Shown piece after piece: positions 24,589 through 32,422 of a stretch of DNA of 64,000 nucleotides. Numbering within the stretch: position 1 is the first letter of the stretch; each line of letters opens with the position of its first letter. The stretch is from Paraburkholderia heleia NBRC 101817 (GTDB taxonomy: Bacteria; Pseudomonadota; Gammaproteobacteria; Burkholderiales; Burkholderiaceae): contig NZ_BBJH01000029.1 in assembly GCF_000739775.1 (NCBI RefSeq), positions 1 through 64,000 on the forward strand, read 5' to 3'. The notes beneath the pieces are model-generated. The model saw only the letters and a program-made list of their open reading frames with translations. It was not told the origin of the DNA and ran no database searches. The translations under genes and the position numbers were made by a program.

Positions 24589-24790
24589 GCGCCGCGCCGT
24601 GGCCGCGCAATGCGCAACGCTGCGCGAACGTCAAGTGTGGTGTAACGCACAGCGCGCTCGGGCGAATTATGCATGGTCATCATTTCGTCATACCTGAACG
24701 TCGATAATCCACCGCGAATAAATTGGCCGACGTGTCCCGAGCCGCGCAACCATAGCGCGGCCGGCGCGACGAAGGCCCGGGGATTTCGAC

Positions 24791-27157
24791 ATGACCATTC
24801 GTCACCGCATCACGCTGCTCATCGTCCTGATGTTCGTCGCGTTGTCCGCCATCGGCGGCTACGCGGCCTGGCAGGCCCGCCGCAGCGCCACCGACGTCCG
24901 CGAGGTTACCCAGGGCGTCGTACCGAGCGCCCTCGCTTCATCCGACCTCGTGTCGCTCGTGAAAGACGTGCAGCTCGCCACCATGACGCTCGTCTACGCA
25001 CCTGACGCCACGGTCGCGTCGCTCGCGCAAAACGACCTCAAGGACAAGGAAGCCGCGTTGCGCGCCGCGCTCGACGTGCAGCGCAAGGCGGCAGCCAGCC
25101 ACGCGCAGGAAGGCCTGGTTTCGCAGGCGCAGGAAAGCCTCGCGAACTACTTTTCCGCGATCGACGACACCGCGAAAATGAAGGCGAGCGGCAAGAACGA
25201 ACTCGCGCAGGCTTATCTCTTCGCGAACGTCGCGCAGTACCGCGACGAACTCGAAGGCATCGTCGCGACGATGCGAGTGGAAAAGAATCGCCAGAAGGAC
25301 GACGCGATCCGCACGCTCAACGGCACGCTCGACACCACGACGAGCGCGATTGCCGGCGTGACGGGCGGCGCGATTCTGCTGCTCACGCTGATCGGCGCGC
25401 TGCTGTATCGCCAGATCACGCGCCCGCTCTCGCGCATGCAGGCCATGATGAGCGAGATTGCTTCCAGCCAGGACTTCACGCGCCGCGTGCCTGTGGGCCG
25501 GATGGACGAAATCGGTCATTCGATCGTCGCCTTCAACGGCATGATCGAAAAGATCCAGCACAGCTCCGCGCAGCTCAAGCGCAAGACCGCCGACATTCAG
25601 GCGATGCTGCAGAACATGCAGCAGGGCATTCTCACGGTGGTGGAAGGCGCGACGATCCACAACGAATATTCGGCGTATCTGGAGGCGATCTTCGAAACGG
25701 ACGAAATTGCGGGCCGTTCGCTCATGGACCTCGTGTTCTCGCATACGGATCTCGACGCCGACACCCTCGCGCAAATCGACGCCGCCGTGCACGCGTGCCT
25801 TGGTGAAGACGACGTGAATTTCGCCTTCAATCAACATCTGCTCGTGAACGAGATCACGCGCACGCTGCCCGATGGCCGTGCGAAGGTGCTCGACCTGAGC
25901 TGGTCGGCCATCACCGACGAAAACGACGTGGTCGTGCGCCTCATGCTGTGCGTGCGCGACGTGACGGAGCTGCGCGAACTCGCGGCCGAGGCCGGCGAGC
26001 AGAAACGCCGCCTCGAAATGATCGGCGAAATTCTCGCGGTGAGCGAAGAGAAGTTCCAGCATTTCGTCGAAAGCTCGACGGGCTTCATTCACGAGAACGA
26101 GCACATCATCCGTCAGCACGACTGCGCGGACACGAGCGCGATTGCAGCGCTGTTTCGCAATATGCACACGATCAAGGGCAACGCGCGCACGTACAGCCTG
26201 CAGCATCTCACGGGCGTGGTGCACGAAGTCGAGCAGCGCTACGACGCATTGCGCCGTGAAGACACGAGCCACACGTGGGACCAGCAGGCGCTCATCGCCG
26301 ATCTGGAGCGCGTGAAGACGGCGCTCGAGCACTATTCGAGCATCAACGAAGTGAGCCTCGGGCGCGGCCCGCGTGCGGCTGGCGCACAGAACGGCGCGGC
26401 GAGCCTCACGGTCACGCGCGAAGCGATCGAAGAGACGCTGCGTATCGTCGATCGTACCGACGACAACGACCTGCCCGCGCTGCGCGCGATGCGCGCCGAA
26501 CTGCGCGCGACGCTGTGCGCCATCGGCACCGAGCGCGTGGCCGATGTGCTCGCGGGCGTGACCGGCTCGCTGGCCTCGCTCGCCGAGGAACTCGGCAAGA
26601 CCGAACCGGCGGTGCGGATCGCGGACAACGGTTATCGCCTGCGCGGCGAGGCTGCCGGCACGGTGAAGAACGTGTTCATGCACCTGCTGCGCAACTCGCT
26701 CGACCACGGCATTGAAACGCCGGCGCAGCGCCGCGCGATCGGTAAGGACGAGTCGGGCCATATCGACATCGACGTGAATGTGCACGACGGTGCGCTGCAA
26801 CTGACGCTCGCCGACGACGGCCGCGGTCTCGCGCTCGCGCGCATTCGCGGCATTGCCGTGGAGCGCGGCTGGCTGCAGGCGTATGAAGCGGTGAGCGACG
26901 ACGCGATCGCGGCGTTCATTTTCCGCCCCGGCTTCTCGACGGCGACGAGCGTGACTGAAGTCTCGGGCCGCGGCGTGGGCATGGACGCAGTGCGCGATTT
27001 CCTCGAACGCGAGGGCGGCGCAATCGAACTGCGTTTCACCGATGACCGTGCGGGCGCCGATTACCGGCATTTCCAGACCGTCGTGCGTTTGCCGCAGCAA
27101 TGGGCCGTAAAGATGGCGGACGCAACGCAGGCAAAGCAAGAGGAAGCGCTGGCGTAG
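24791..27157 (+). CDS. membrane sensor kinase with HAMP, HPt and CheA-like ATPase domains
   Basis: 788 aa. Membrane helices at 9-27 and 190-207 flank a helical periplasmic sensor (30-185); HAMP follows at about 208-260 and a PAS-like segment at 270-395. Next is a CheA-type HPt domain with phospho-accepting His459 (MHTIKGNARTYS), and an HATPase with N-box HLLRNSLDHG (630-640), DDGRGL (675-680) and GRGVGMDAV. The sequence stops soon after the ATPase, so the CheW-like P5 domain of true CheA is missing, as is an obvious CheY-binding P2. It combines receptor and kinase in one chain and heads the cassette that runs to 29860. Confidence 0.88.
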   Translation: MTIRHRITLLIVLMFVALSAIGGYAAWQARRSATDVREVTQGVVPSALASSDLVSLVKDVQLATMTLVYAPDATVASLAQNDLKDKEAALRAALDVQRKAAASHAQEGLVSQAQESLANYFSAIDDTAKMKASGKNELAQAYLFANVAQYRDELEGIVATMRVEKNRQKDDAIRTLNGTLDTTTSAIAGVTGGAILLLTLIGALLYRQITRPLSRMQAMMSEIASSQDFTRRVPVGRMDEIGHSIVAFNGMIEKIQHSSAQLKRKTADIQAMLQNMQQGILTVVEGATIHNEYSAYLEAIFETDEIAGRSLMDLVFSHTDLDADTLAQIDAAVHACLGEDDVNFAFNQHLLVNEITRTLPDGRAKVLDLSWSAITDENDVVVRLMLCVRDVTELRELAAEAGEQKRRLEMIGEILAVSEEKFQHFVESSTGFIHENEHIIRQHDCADTSAIAALFRNMHTIKGNARTYSLQHLTGVVHEVEQRYDALRREDTSHTWDQQALIADLERVKTALEHYSSINEVSLGRGPRAAGAQNGAASLTVTREAIEETLRIVDRTDDNDLPALRAMRAELRATLCAIGTERVADVLAGVTGSLASLAEELGKTEPAVRIADNGYRLRGEAAGTVKNVFMHLLRNSLDHGIETPAQRRAIGKDESGHIDIDVNVHDGALQLTLADDGRGLALARIRGIAVERGWLQAYEAVSDDAIAAFIFRPGFSTATSVTEVSGRGVGMDAVRDFLEREGGAIELRFTDDRAGADYRHFQTVVRLPQQWAVKMADATQAKQEEALA

Positions 27158-27160
27158 CGC

Positions 27161-27922
27161 ATGGCGGGGGTGGATGTGGTCTTACCGTATTTGATCGAAG
27201 GCGCGGCGCTCGCCGCCCTGGCGGCCGGCCTGGCTGCCGTGTGGGGCAAGCATGCGCAAACGCGGGCGCGTGAGGCCGCGCGCGCGCAGGACGCCGCGCA
27301 CGCAGCCGCGCTTGCACAGGCTCAGGCGCAGCACGCGGCGCAGCAGGAAAGCGTCGCGCGCGAACACGAGGCGCTGGTTGCGCAGACCGAGTCGCTGCGC
27401 GCGGAACTTGCTCAGCGCAGGTCCGTGGCGGATGCACTCGAAGCGGCGCTCGCCGGCGAGCGCGCGCAGCGTGACGACGCCATGCAGCATGCGGCGCGCA
27501 TCGCCTCCGAGGCTTCGCGCCTGAAGCTCATGTCGTCGACGTTCGAGCGCTGGCACGAGCAGATGATTTCGCTGATGGCGCAGAACAACGACATGCACAA
27601 GAAGAACCAGGAGCTGTCGTCGATCGTCAGCCACGTGCTGATCGTCTCGCTCAACGCTTCGATCGAAGCGGCACGCGCCGGCGCGGCCGGCCGCGGCTTC
27701 TCGATTGTGGCGGGCGAAGTGCGCTCGCTCGCCACGCGCTCGCAGGAACTGTCGAAGAGCTATCGCGACAGCCTGAACCGTAACGACCTCATCACGGCCG
27801 CGACGTTCCAGGACATTCAGGCGGGCGGCAAGATGATCGCGGCGACGCTCGCGAGCGTGGAAGCGTCGTCTCAGCAGCTGCATCACCAGCTCGAAGCGGC
27901 GCGCGCCGGGGCGCACGCATGA
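27161..27922 (+). CDS. short MCP-like signalling protein
   Basis: 253 aa. An N-terminal hydrophobic helix (PYLIEGAALAALAAGLAAVW) is followed by an Ala/Gln-rich coiled coil (30-120) and one MCP-type hairpin tip, IVSLNASIEAARAGAAGRGF and SIVAGEVRSLATRSQELSKS (161-200). There is no sensor or HAMP domain, and the signalling domain is much shorter than a full chemoreceptor. The start follows the kinase stop by 3 bases, so the two are coupled; the next gene overlaps by 4 bases. It probably docks with the upstream kinase, which lacks a CheW-like domain. Confidence 0.85.
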   Translation: MAGVDVVLPYLIEGAALAALAAGLAAVWGKHAQTRAREAARAQDAAHAAALAQAQAQHAAQQESVAREHEALVAQTESLRAELAQRRSVADALEAALAGERAQRDDAMQHAARIASEASRLKLMSSTFERWHEQMISLMAQNNDMHKKNQELSSIVSHVLIVSLNASIEAARAGAAGRGFSIVAGEVRSLATRSQELSKSYRDSLNRNDLITAATFQDIQAGGKMIAATLASVEASSQQLHHQLEAARAGAHA

Positions 27923-28452
27923 TCGGCACGCACGCGAAGGACAGCATCGAGCGGATTTTCTTCGCGGCGGCGCGCATGCGTCTCGTGACCGACGCCCAGC
28001 ATAGCTGCGCAATCGAGTCTCGTGCGGGCGAGGCGCCCCAGGGCGAGCACCTGGTCGTCCTGACGATTTCGTCGATGCAGTTCCGCCTGCTCCTGCTCCT
28101 GCACTTCGAAGACGACGAGCGCACGCAGCGCTATTACGTGGGCGACGCTTCGCGCCCGCTCGCCGAGTGCTTCATGGAGTTCGGTAATCTGTGCTGCGGA
28201 GCCATGAACCAGCAACTGGTCGAGCATTTCCCCGACCTCGGGATGTCCACGCCCTATGCGCTCAGCAGCGGGTGCCTGCCGTATCTGCGCGAACTGAAGC
28301 CGGATTACGTGCAGTCGTATGCGCTCACGATCGATCACGACGTCCGGCTCGGCGCCACGCTGTGCATCTGCACGCAGGCGCCGCTCGATTTCGTGGCGAG
28401 TGCCGCCGCAGTCGAAGTGCACGACAGCGCGGGCGAACTCGAATTGTTTTGA
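27919..28452 (+). CDS. CheX/CheC-like protein with C-terminal GELELF tail
   Basis: 177 aa, soluble. The block AECFMEFGNLCCGAMNQQL followed by Pro112 gives E87-x2-N90-x21-P112, close to the D/S-x3-E-x2-N-x22-P catalytic motif of CheC/CheX/FliY phosphatases, though residue 83 is Glu rather than Asp or Ser. It should act on the phosphorylated receiver encoded two genes on. The chain ends DSAGELELF, the same last six residues as the next protein. Start ATG overlaps the preceding stop (ATGA). The family call is from motif only. Confidence 0.68.
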   Translation: MIGTHAKDSIERIFFAAARMRLVTDAQHSCAIESRAGEAPQGEHLVVLTISSMQFRLLLLLHFEDDERTQRYYVGDASRPLAECFMEFGNLCCGAMNQQLVEHFPDLGMSTPYALSSGCLPYLRELKPDYVQSYALTIDHDVRLGATLCICTQAPLDFVASAAAVEVHDSAGELELF

Positions 28453-28468
28453 AGGCAGGGAAAGGAAC

Positions 28469-29455
28469 ATGAACGCGAACAAGCCAGTCAGCAAGCTGTT
28501 GCTGCTGGAAAGCGATACCGCGCGCGCCGCGGCAATAGCGCAAACCGCAGCCGCATACGATTGCGTGTGCGTGCCGGTGCGGCGCGACGCGCTCTCGGCG
28601 GCGCTGAAAACGCACTACGACCTGGGCGGCGTGCTGCTCGGCGAGGACTTTGGCGGCTCGCTCGAAGCCGCGGCGGCGGTGGCCGTCGCGCTGGAAGCGG
28701 AGCGCCCGGAACTGCCCGTCGTGCTGCGGCGCGCAGCAGACGGGCACGGCGATGCGTTGCCCGAGCCGTTGCGCCGCCTGCCGTGCGCCAGCTGGCACGA
28801 AAGCGATCCTGCAACGCTGATCGCGGCGCTCGAAGCGCACGTGTTCTCGCACGACTATCCGGACCCGCTCGTGGACGGCATCACCGACATGACGCTCGGG
28901 CGCTTGCGTGGCCTCTTCGCCGGACTCGAAGTGAACTGGGACACGCCGGGTATCGTGCGCGACCGCATCATCTTCGGCGAGGTGTTGACGCTCATTCCGA
29001 TCGAGACCGCATGGTGCCGCGGCTGGCTTCTCATGCAGACCGAGGAGGCGCCGCTCATCGAGCTGCTGCCGCCGCGCGCGGGCCGCGACGAAGCGAGCGA
29101 CTTCCGCGACGTGAACGGCGTGCTGGCCGAACTCACGAATCTCGTGTGGGGTGCGTTCCGCAATCGCTATCTGGGTGACGCGCACGCTGCCGGCGAGGCG
29201 GGTTGGGGCCGCGCGCCGGTGCAGGTGCCGCTGCTCATCAATCATCGGCGACGCTATTTGTCGTTTGGCTCGGACAACCCGCAGCTGTGCATCAAGTACC
29301 GGCTCACGTGCCCGAATACGGGCCGCGAAGTGGTGATCGACCAGCGGTTCGTGTTCAGTCTCGGCTGGTCGCGCGAAGGATTCGACGAGACGGCCGCGCA
29401 GGCCGCGGCTGCAGCCGTTCAGGAGCAGGCGAGCGGCGAACTCGAACTATTTTGA
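28469..29455 (+). CDS. receiver-like/CheX-like two-domain protein with C-terminal GELELF tail
   Basis: 328 aa. Residues 8-125 resemble a degenerate receiver domain (KLLLLESDTARAAAIAQTAA) lacking the DD pair and the usual phospho-acceptor aspartate. Residues 135-305 are CheX/CheC-like, with ELTNLVWGAF (E221-x2-N224) and Pro250. The tail QASGELELF repeats that of the preceding protein. Start ATG 28469 has AAAGGA just upstream. It follows the first CheX-like gene by 16 bases and precedes the CheY-like gene by 39 bases. I read it as a second phosphatase or adaptor; no enzyme activity can be claimed. Confidence 0.62.
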   Translation: MNANKPVSKLLLLESDTARAAAIAQTAAAYDCVCVPVRRDALSAALKTHYDLGGVLLGEDFGGSLEAAAAVAVALEAERPELPVVLRRAADGHGDALPEPLRRLPCASWHESDPATLIAALEAHVFSHDYPDPLVDGITDMTLGRLRGLFAGLEVNWDTPGIVRDRIIFGEVLTLIPIETAWCRGWLLMQTEEAPLIELLPPRAGRDEASDFRDVNGVLAELTNLVWGAFRNRYLGDAHAAGEAGWGRAPVQVPLLINHRRRYLSFGSDNPQLCIKYRLTCPNTGREVVIDQRFVFSLGWSREGFDETAAQAAAAAVQEQASGELELF

Positions 29456-29494
29456 TCAAATGCGCGCCCTGCGCGCGCAACAGAGAGGGACAAC

Positions 29495-29860
29495 ATGGCA
29501 AAGATTCTGGTGGTGGACGATTCGAGCACGGTGCGCGACGAAGTGGCCGGCTTTCTGCGCAAGAACGGTCTGGACGTGGACACGGCGGTGGACGGCAAGG
29601 ACGGCCTCGCGAAGCTGCGCTCGAACCCCGGCGTGAAGCTCGTGGTGAGCGACGTGAACATGCCGAACATGGACGGCCTCACGATGGTCGAGAAGATCCG
29701 CAGCGAACTCGCGAATACGGCCGTGAACGTGGTGATGCTGACCACGGAAAGCAGCCCGGCCATGAAGGAGCGCGGCAAGGCGGCCGGCGTGCGCGGCTGG
29801 ATCGTGAAACCGTTCAAGGGCGAAGCCGTGCTGGAGACGTTCCGCAAGCTCGCGAGCTAA
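29495..29860 (+). CDS. CheY-like single-domain response regulator
   Basis: 121-aa receiver domain without output domain. The acidic pair is in LVVDDSS, the phospho-acceptor Asp in VVSDVNMPNMDG, the Thr in VVMLTTESS and the Lys in IVKPFKG. It is the last gene of the cassette and the likely phosphate sink of the membrane kinase at 24791. It is not the usual cheY, since no cheR, cheB, cheZ or flagellar gene is adjacent. Confidence 0.93.
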   Translation: MAKILVVDDSSTVRDEVAGFLRKNGLDVDTAVDGKDGLAKLRSNPGVKLVVSDVNMPNMDGLTMVEKIRSELANTAVNVVMLTTESSPAMKERGKAAGVRGWIVKPFKGEAVLETFRKLAS

Positions 29861-29876
29861 GCGCGGCGGCACGGGC

Positions 29877-29905
29877 AAAAAAAGCCCCGGCGCCGTTGCC
29901 GGGGC
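29877..29905 (-). terminator. intrinsic terminator of the molybdoenzyme gene
   Basis: GCCCCGGC-GCCGTT-GCCGGGGC stem-loop at 29884-29905; on the minus strand it is followed by seven T (29883-29877). It lies 22 bases after the minus-strand stop at 29928 and may also stop plus-strand readthrough from the CheY-like gene. Confidence 0.85.
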
Positions 29906-29927
29906 CTGCAGACCGGACATCGCGCCA

Positions 29928-32249
29928 TCATGCCGCGCTGGCGTGATCGTTAGTCTTCGCCGGAGTCAGCAGCACCGGAATCGACTTCGAAGTCGGCGTG
30001 CCCGCGCCATCCGCGACGGACGCAAGCGGCACGAGCGGATTGGTCTCGGGATAGTACGCGCCGAGGCAGCCGCGCGGAATGTCGTACTCCACCAGCATGA
30101 AGTCCTCGACGTGGCGCTCCACGCCGTCGTCCCACACGCTCGTGATGTCCACGTGCTGGCCCGGTTCGAAGCCGAGCATGGTCATGTCTTCGCGGTTCGC
30201 GAACAGCACGCGGCGCAGGCCGTACACGCCGCGATAACGGTCGTCGAGACCGTAGATCGTGGTGTTGTACTGATCGTGCGAGCGCGTGGTCATGAGCGTC
30301 ATGAGGCGCGAACCGTGTTCGGTCCGCGCGCGGTGAATCGGCGTATCGAGCGCGATGGGGTGCACGACGAATTGCGCCTTGTTGCTGGGCGTTTTCCACA
30401 CACGATCGCGCGAGGCCACGCCCAGGTGGAAGCCGCCCGGGTGCTTCAGGCGCTCGTTGTAGTTCTCGAAGCCGTCGAATACCTGCTCGATGCCGTCGCG
30501 GATCTTCGCGTAGTCGGCGGCGAGATCGAGCCAGTCCACCTTGTCGCTGCCGAGCGTGGCGTGCGCCATGCGCGCGACGATGGCGATTTCCGAAAGCAGG
30601 TTCGTCGAAGCGGGCCGGTTCATGCCGTAGGAGATGTGCACCATGCTCATCGAGTCCTCCACGCTCACGCCTTGCGGCACGCCGTTCTGCAAGTCGATTT
30701 CAGTGCGCCCGAGCGTGGGCAGAATGAGCGCGTCGTGGCCGTGAACCAGATGGCTGCGGTTGAGCTTGGTCGTGACGTGCACCGTGAGCGCGCACGCGCG
30801 CATGGCTTCCCACGTGCGCGGCGTGTCGGGCGTGGCGATCGAGAAGTTGCCGCCGAGACCGATGAACACCTTCACGCGGCCTTCGAGCATTGCGTGGATC
30901 GTTTCCACGACGTCATAGCCGTGCTCGCGCGGCGGCTCGAAATCATAGGCCTTGCCGAGACGGTCGAGAAACGCCTGCGTGGGCTTTTCCTCGATGCCCA
31001 CCGTGCGGTCGCCCTGCACGTTCGAATGTCCGCGCACGGGGCACAGGCCCGCGCCGAGGCGGCCGATATTGCCGCGCATCATCATGAGGTTCGAAAGCAA
31101 CTGGATCGTCGCCACCGAATTCTTGTGCTGCGTAAGGCCCATGCCCCACGTCGAGATGACGGCCTTGCCCTTCACGTAGATATCGGCGAGCTTGAGCACT
31201 TCTTCCATCGGCACGCCCGCTTCGGCGACGATCGTGTCCCAGGATTCGGCGCGCAGGTCGGCGGCGAAGGCGTCGAATCCAACGCAGTGTTCGGCGATGA
31301 AATCGACGTCGAGCACGCGTTGCGCGCCTTGCGCGAGCGCTTCGTCGTCGAGTTCGATCACGCGCTTGGCCACGCCCTTGATGAGCGCGAAGTCGCCGCC
31401 CACGCGCGGGCGGATGAACACGGAGCTAATCTGCACGCCCTTGGGCGAGAGCATGTCGAGCGTGTGCTGCGGGCTCGCGAAGCGTTCCAGCCCGCGTTCT
31501 TTCAACGGATTGATCGAGACGATGGTCGCGCCGCGCTTTGCGCATTCGCGCAACTCGCCGAGCATGCGCGGATGGTTCGTCGCCGGGTTCTGGCCGAAGA
31601 TGAGCAGCGTGTCGGCGTGCTCGAAGTCGTCGAGCGTGACGGTGCCCTTGCCGATGCCCACCGTGCCCGGCAGGCCGCGGCTCGTGGCCTCGTGGCACAT
31701 GTTCGAGCAGTCGGGGAAGTTGTTCGTGCCGTACATGCGCACGAAGAGCTGGTAGAGGAATGCGGCCTCGTTGCTGGCACGGCCCGAGGTGTAGAACGCG
31801 GCGCGGTTCGGGTCGTCGAGCGCATTGAGGTGCCTGGCGATCAGCTTGAACGCGTCGTTCCACTCGATCGGCACATAGCGGTCCTGCAACGCGTCGTAGA
31901 CGAGCGGGTCGGTCAGGCGGCCATGCTGCTCCAGCTCGTAGTCCGACTGCGCCATCAGTTCGCTAACCGTGTGCTCCTGAAAGAACCGGGGCGTCACGCG
32001 CTTGCTGGTCGCCTCCGCCGCCACGGCCTTCACGCCGTTCTCGCAGAATTCGAAGGTGGAAGCGTGCTCGCGGTCGGGCCATGCGCAGCCGGGGCAGTCG
32101 AAGCCATCGGGCTGGTTCTGCTTGAGCAGCGTGCGGTAATTGCCGCCCGTCACCTTCTCCTTGATCAGGTTGATGGCGACCTGCTTGAGCGCGCCCCAGC
32201 CGGCGGCGGGGTGGTGATACGGCTCGATGCGACCTTGCGGCTTCTTCAT
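29928..32249 (-). CDS. FdhF/YdeP-family molybdopterin oxidoreductase
   Basis: 773-aa molybdopterin enzyme. The N-terminus has a CxxC (DCPGCAW, C52/C55) typical of the YdeP branch, then FYTSGRASNEAAFLYQLF, DCSNMCHEATS, LIFGQNPATNHPRM and the C-terminal molybdopterin-binding domain (MTTRSHDQYNTTIYG). YdeP is linked to acid resistance; the substrate of the family is not settled. I use ATG 32249 (MKKPQGRIEPYHHP), which matches family starts. The frame continues upstream without likeness. No fdhD or other subunit gene is adjacent. It is divergent from the MocR regulator. Confidence 0.9.
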   Translation of the reverse strand: MKKPQGRIEPYHHPAAGWGALKQVAINLIKEKVTGGNYRTLLKQNQPDGFDCPGCAWPDREHASTFEFCENGVKAVAAEATSKRVTPRFFQEHTVSELMAQSDYELEQHGRLTDPLVYDALQDRYVPIEWNDAFKLIARHLNALDDPNRAAFYTSGRASNEAAFLYQLFVRMYGTNNFPDCSNMCHEATSRGLPGTVGIGKGTVTLDDFEHADTLLIFGQNPATNHPRMLGELRECAKRGATIVSINPLKERGLERFASPQHTLDMLSPKGVQISSVFIRPRVGGDFALIKGVAKRVIELDDEALAQGAQRVLDVDFIAEHCVGFDAFAADLRAESWDTIVAEAGVPMEEVLKLADIYVKGKAVISTWGMGLTQHKNSVATIQLLSNLMMMRGNIGRLGAGLCPVRGHSNVQGDRTVGIEEKPTQAFLDRLGKAYDFEPPREHGYDVVETIHAMLEGRVKVFIGLGGNFSIATPDTPRTWEAMRACALTVHVTTKLNRSHLVHGHDALILPTLGRTEIDLQNGVPQGVSVEDSMSMVHISYGMNRPASTNLLSEIAIVARMAHATLGSDKVDWLDLAADYAKIRDGIEQVFDGFENYNERLKHPGGFHLGVASRDRVWKTPSNKAQFVVHPIALDTPIHRARTEHGSRLMTLMTTRSHDQYNTTIYGLDDRYRGVYGLRRVLFANREDMTMLGFEPGQHVDITSVWDDGVERHVEDFMLVEYDIPRGCLGAYYPETNPLVPLASVADGAGTPTSKSIPVLLTPAKTNDHASAA

Positions 32250-32422
32250 GATGCGGTTGGCTTTTCGTTTTCCAGGGCGGTCTGCCCGATGACCCAAGGC
32301 TACTGTGTTCCTGTGCCCCCCGGAGATCACAGAAAAACCAAAAAGCAAGGGATACAGTTGCGGCGTTTTGTCATAGACTTGCCGGGATCGGCCCCGCGCG
32401 GCCTCAGCCTTTCGCCGCTTGA

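Noticed and set aside
24690..24720. sigma28 -10-like sequence GTCGATAA before the signalling cassette
   Set aside because: No -35 element at 11 bases; a single 8-base resemblance is not enough.
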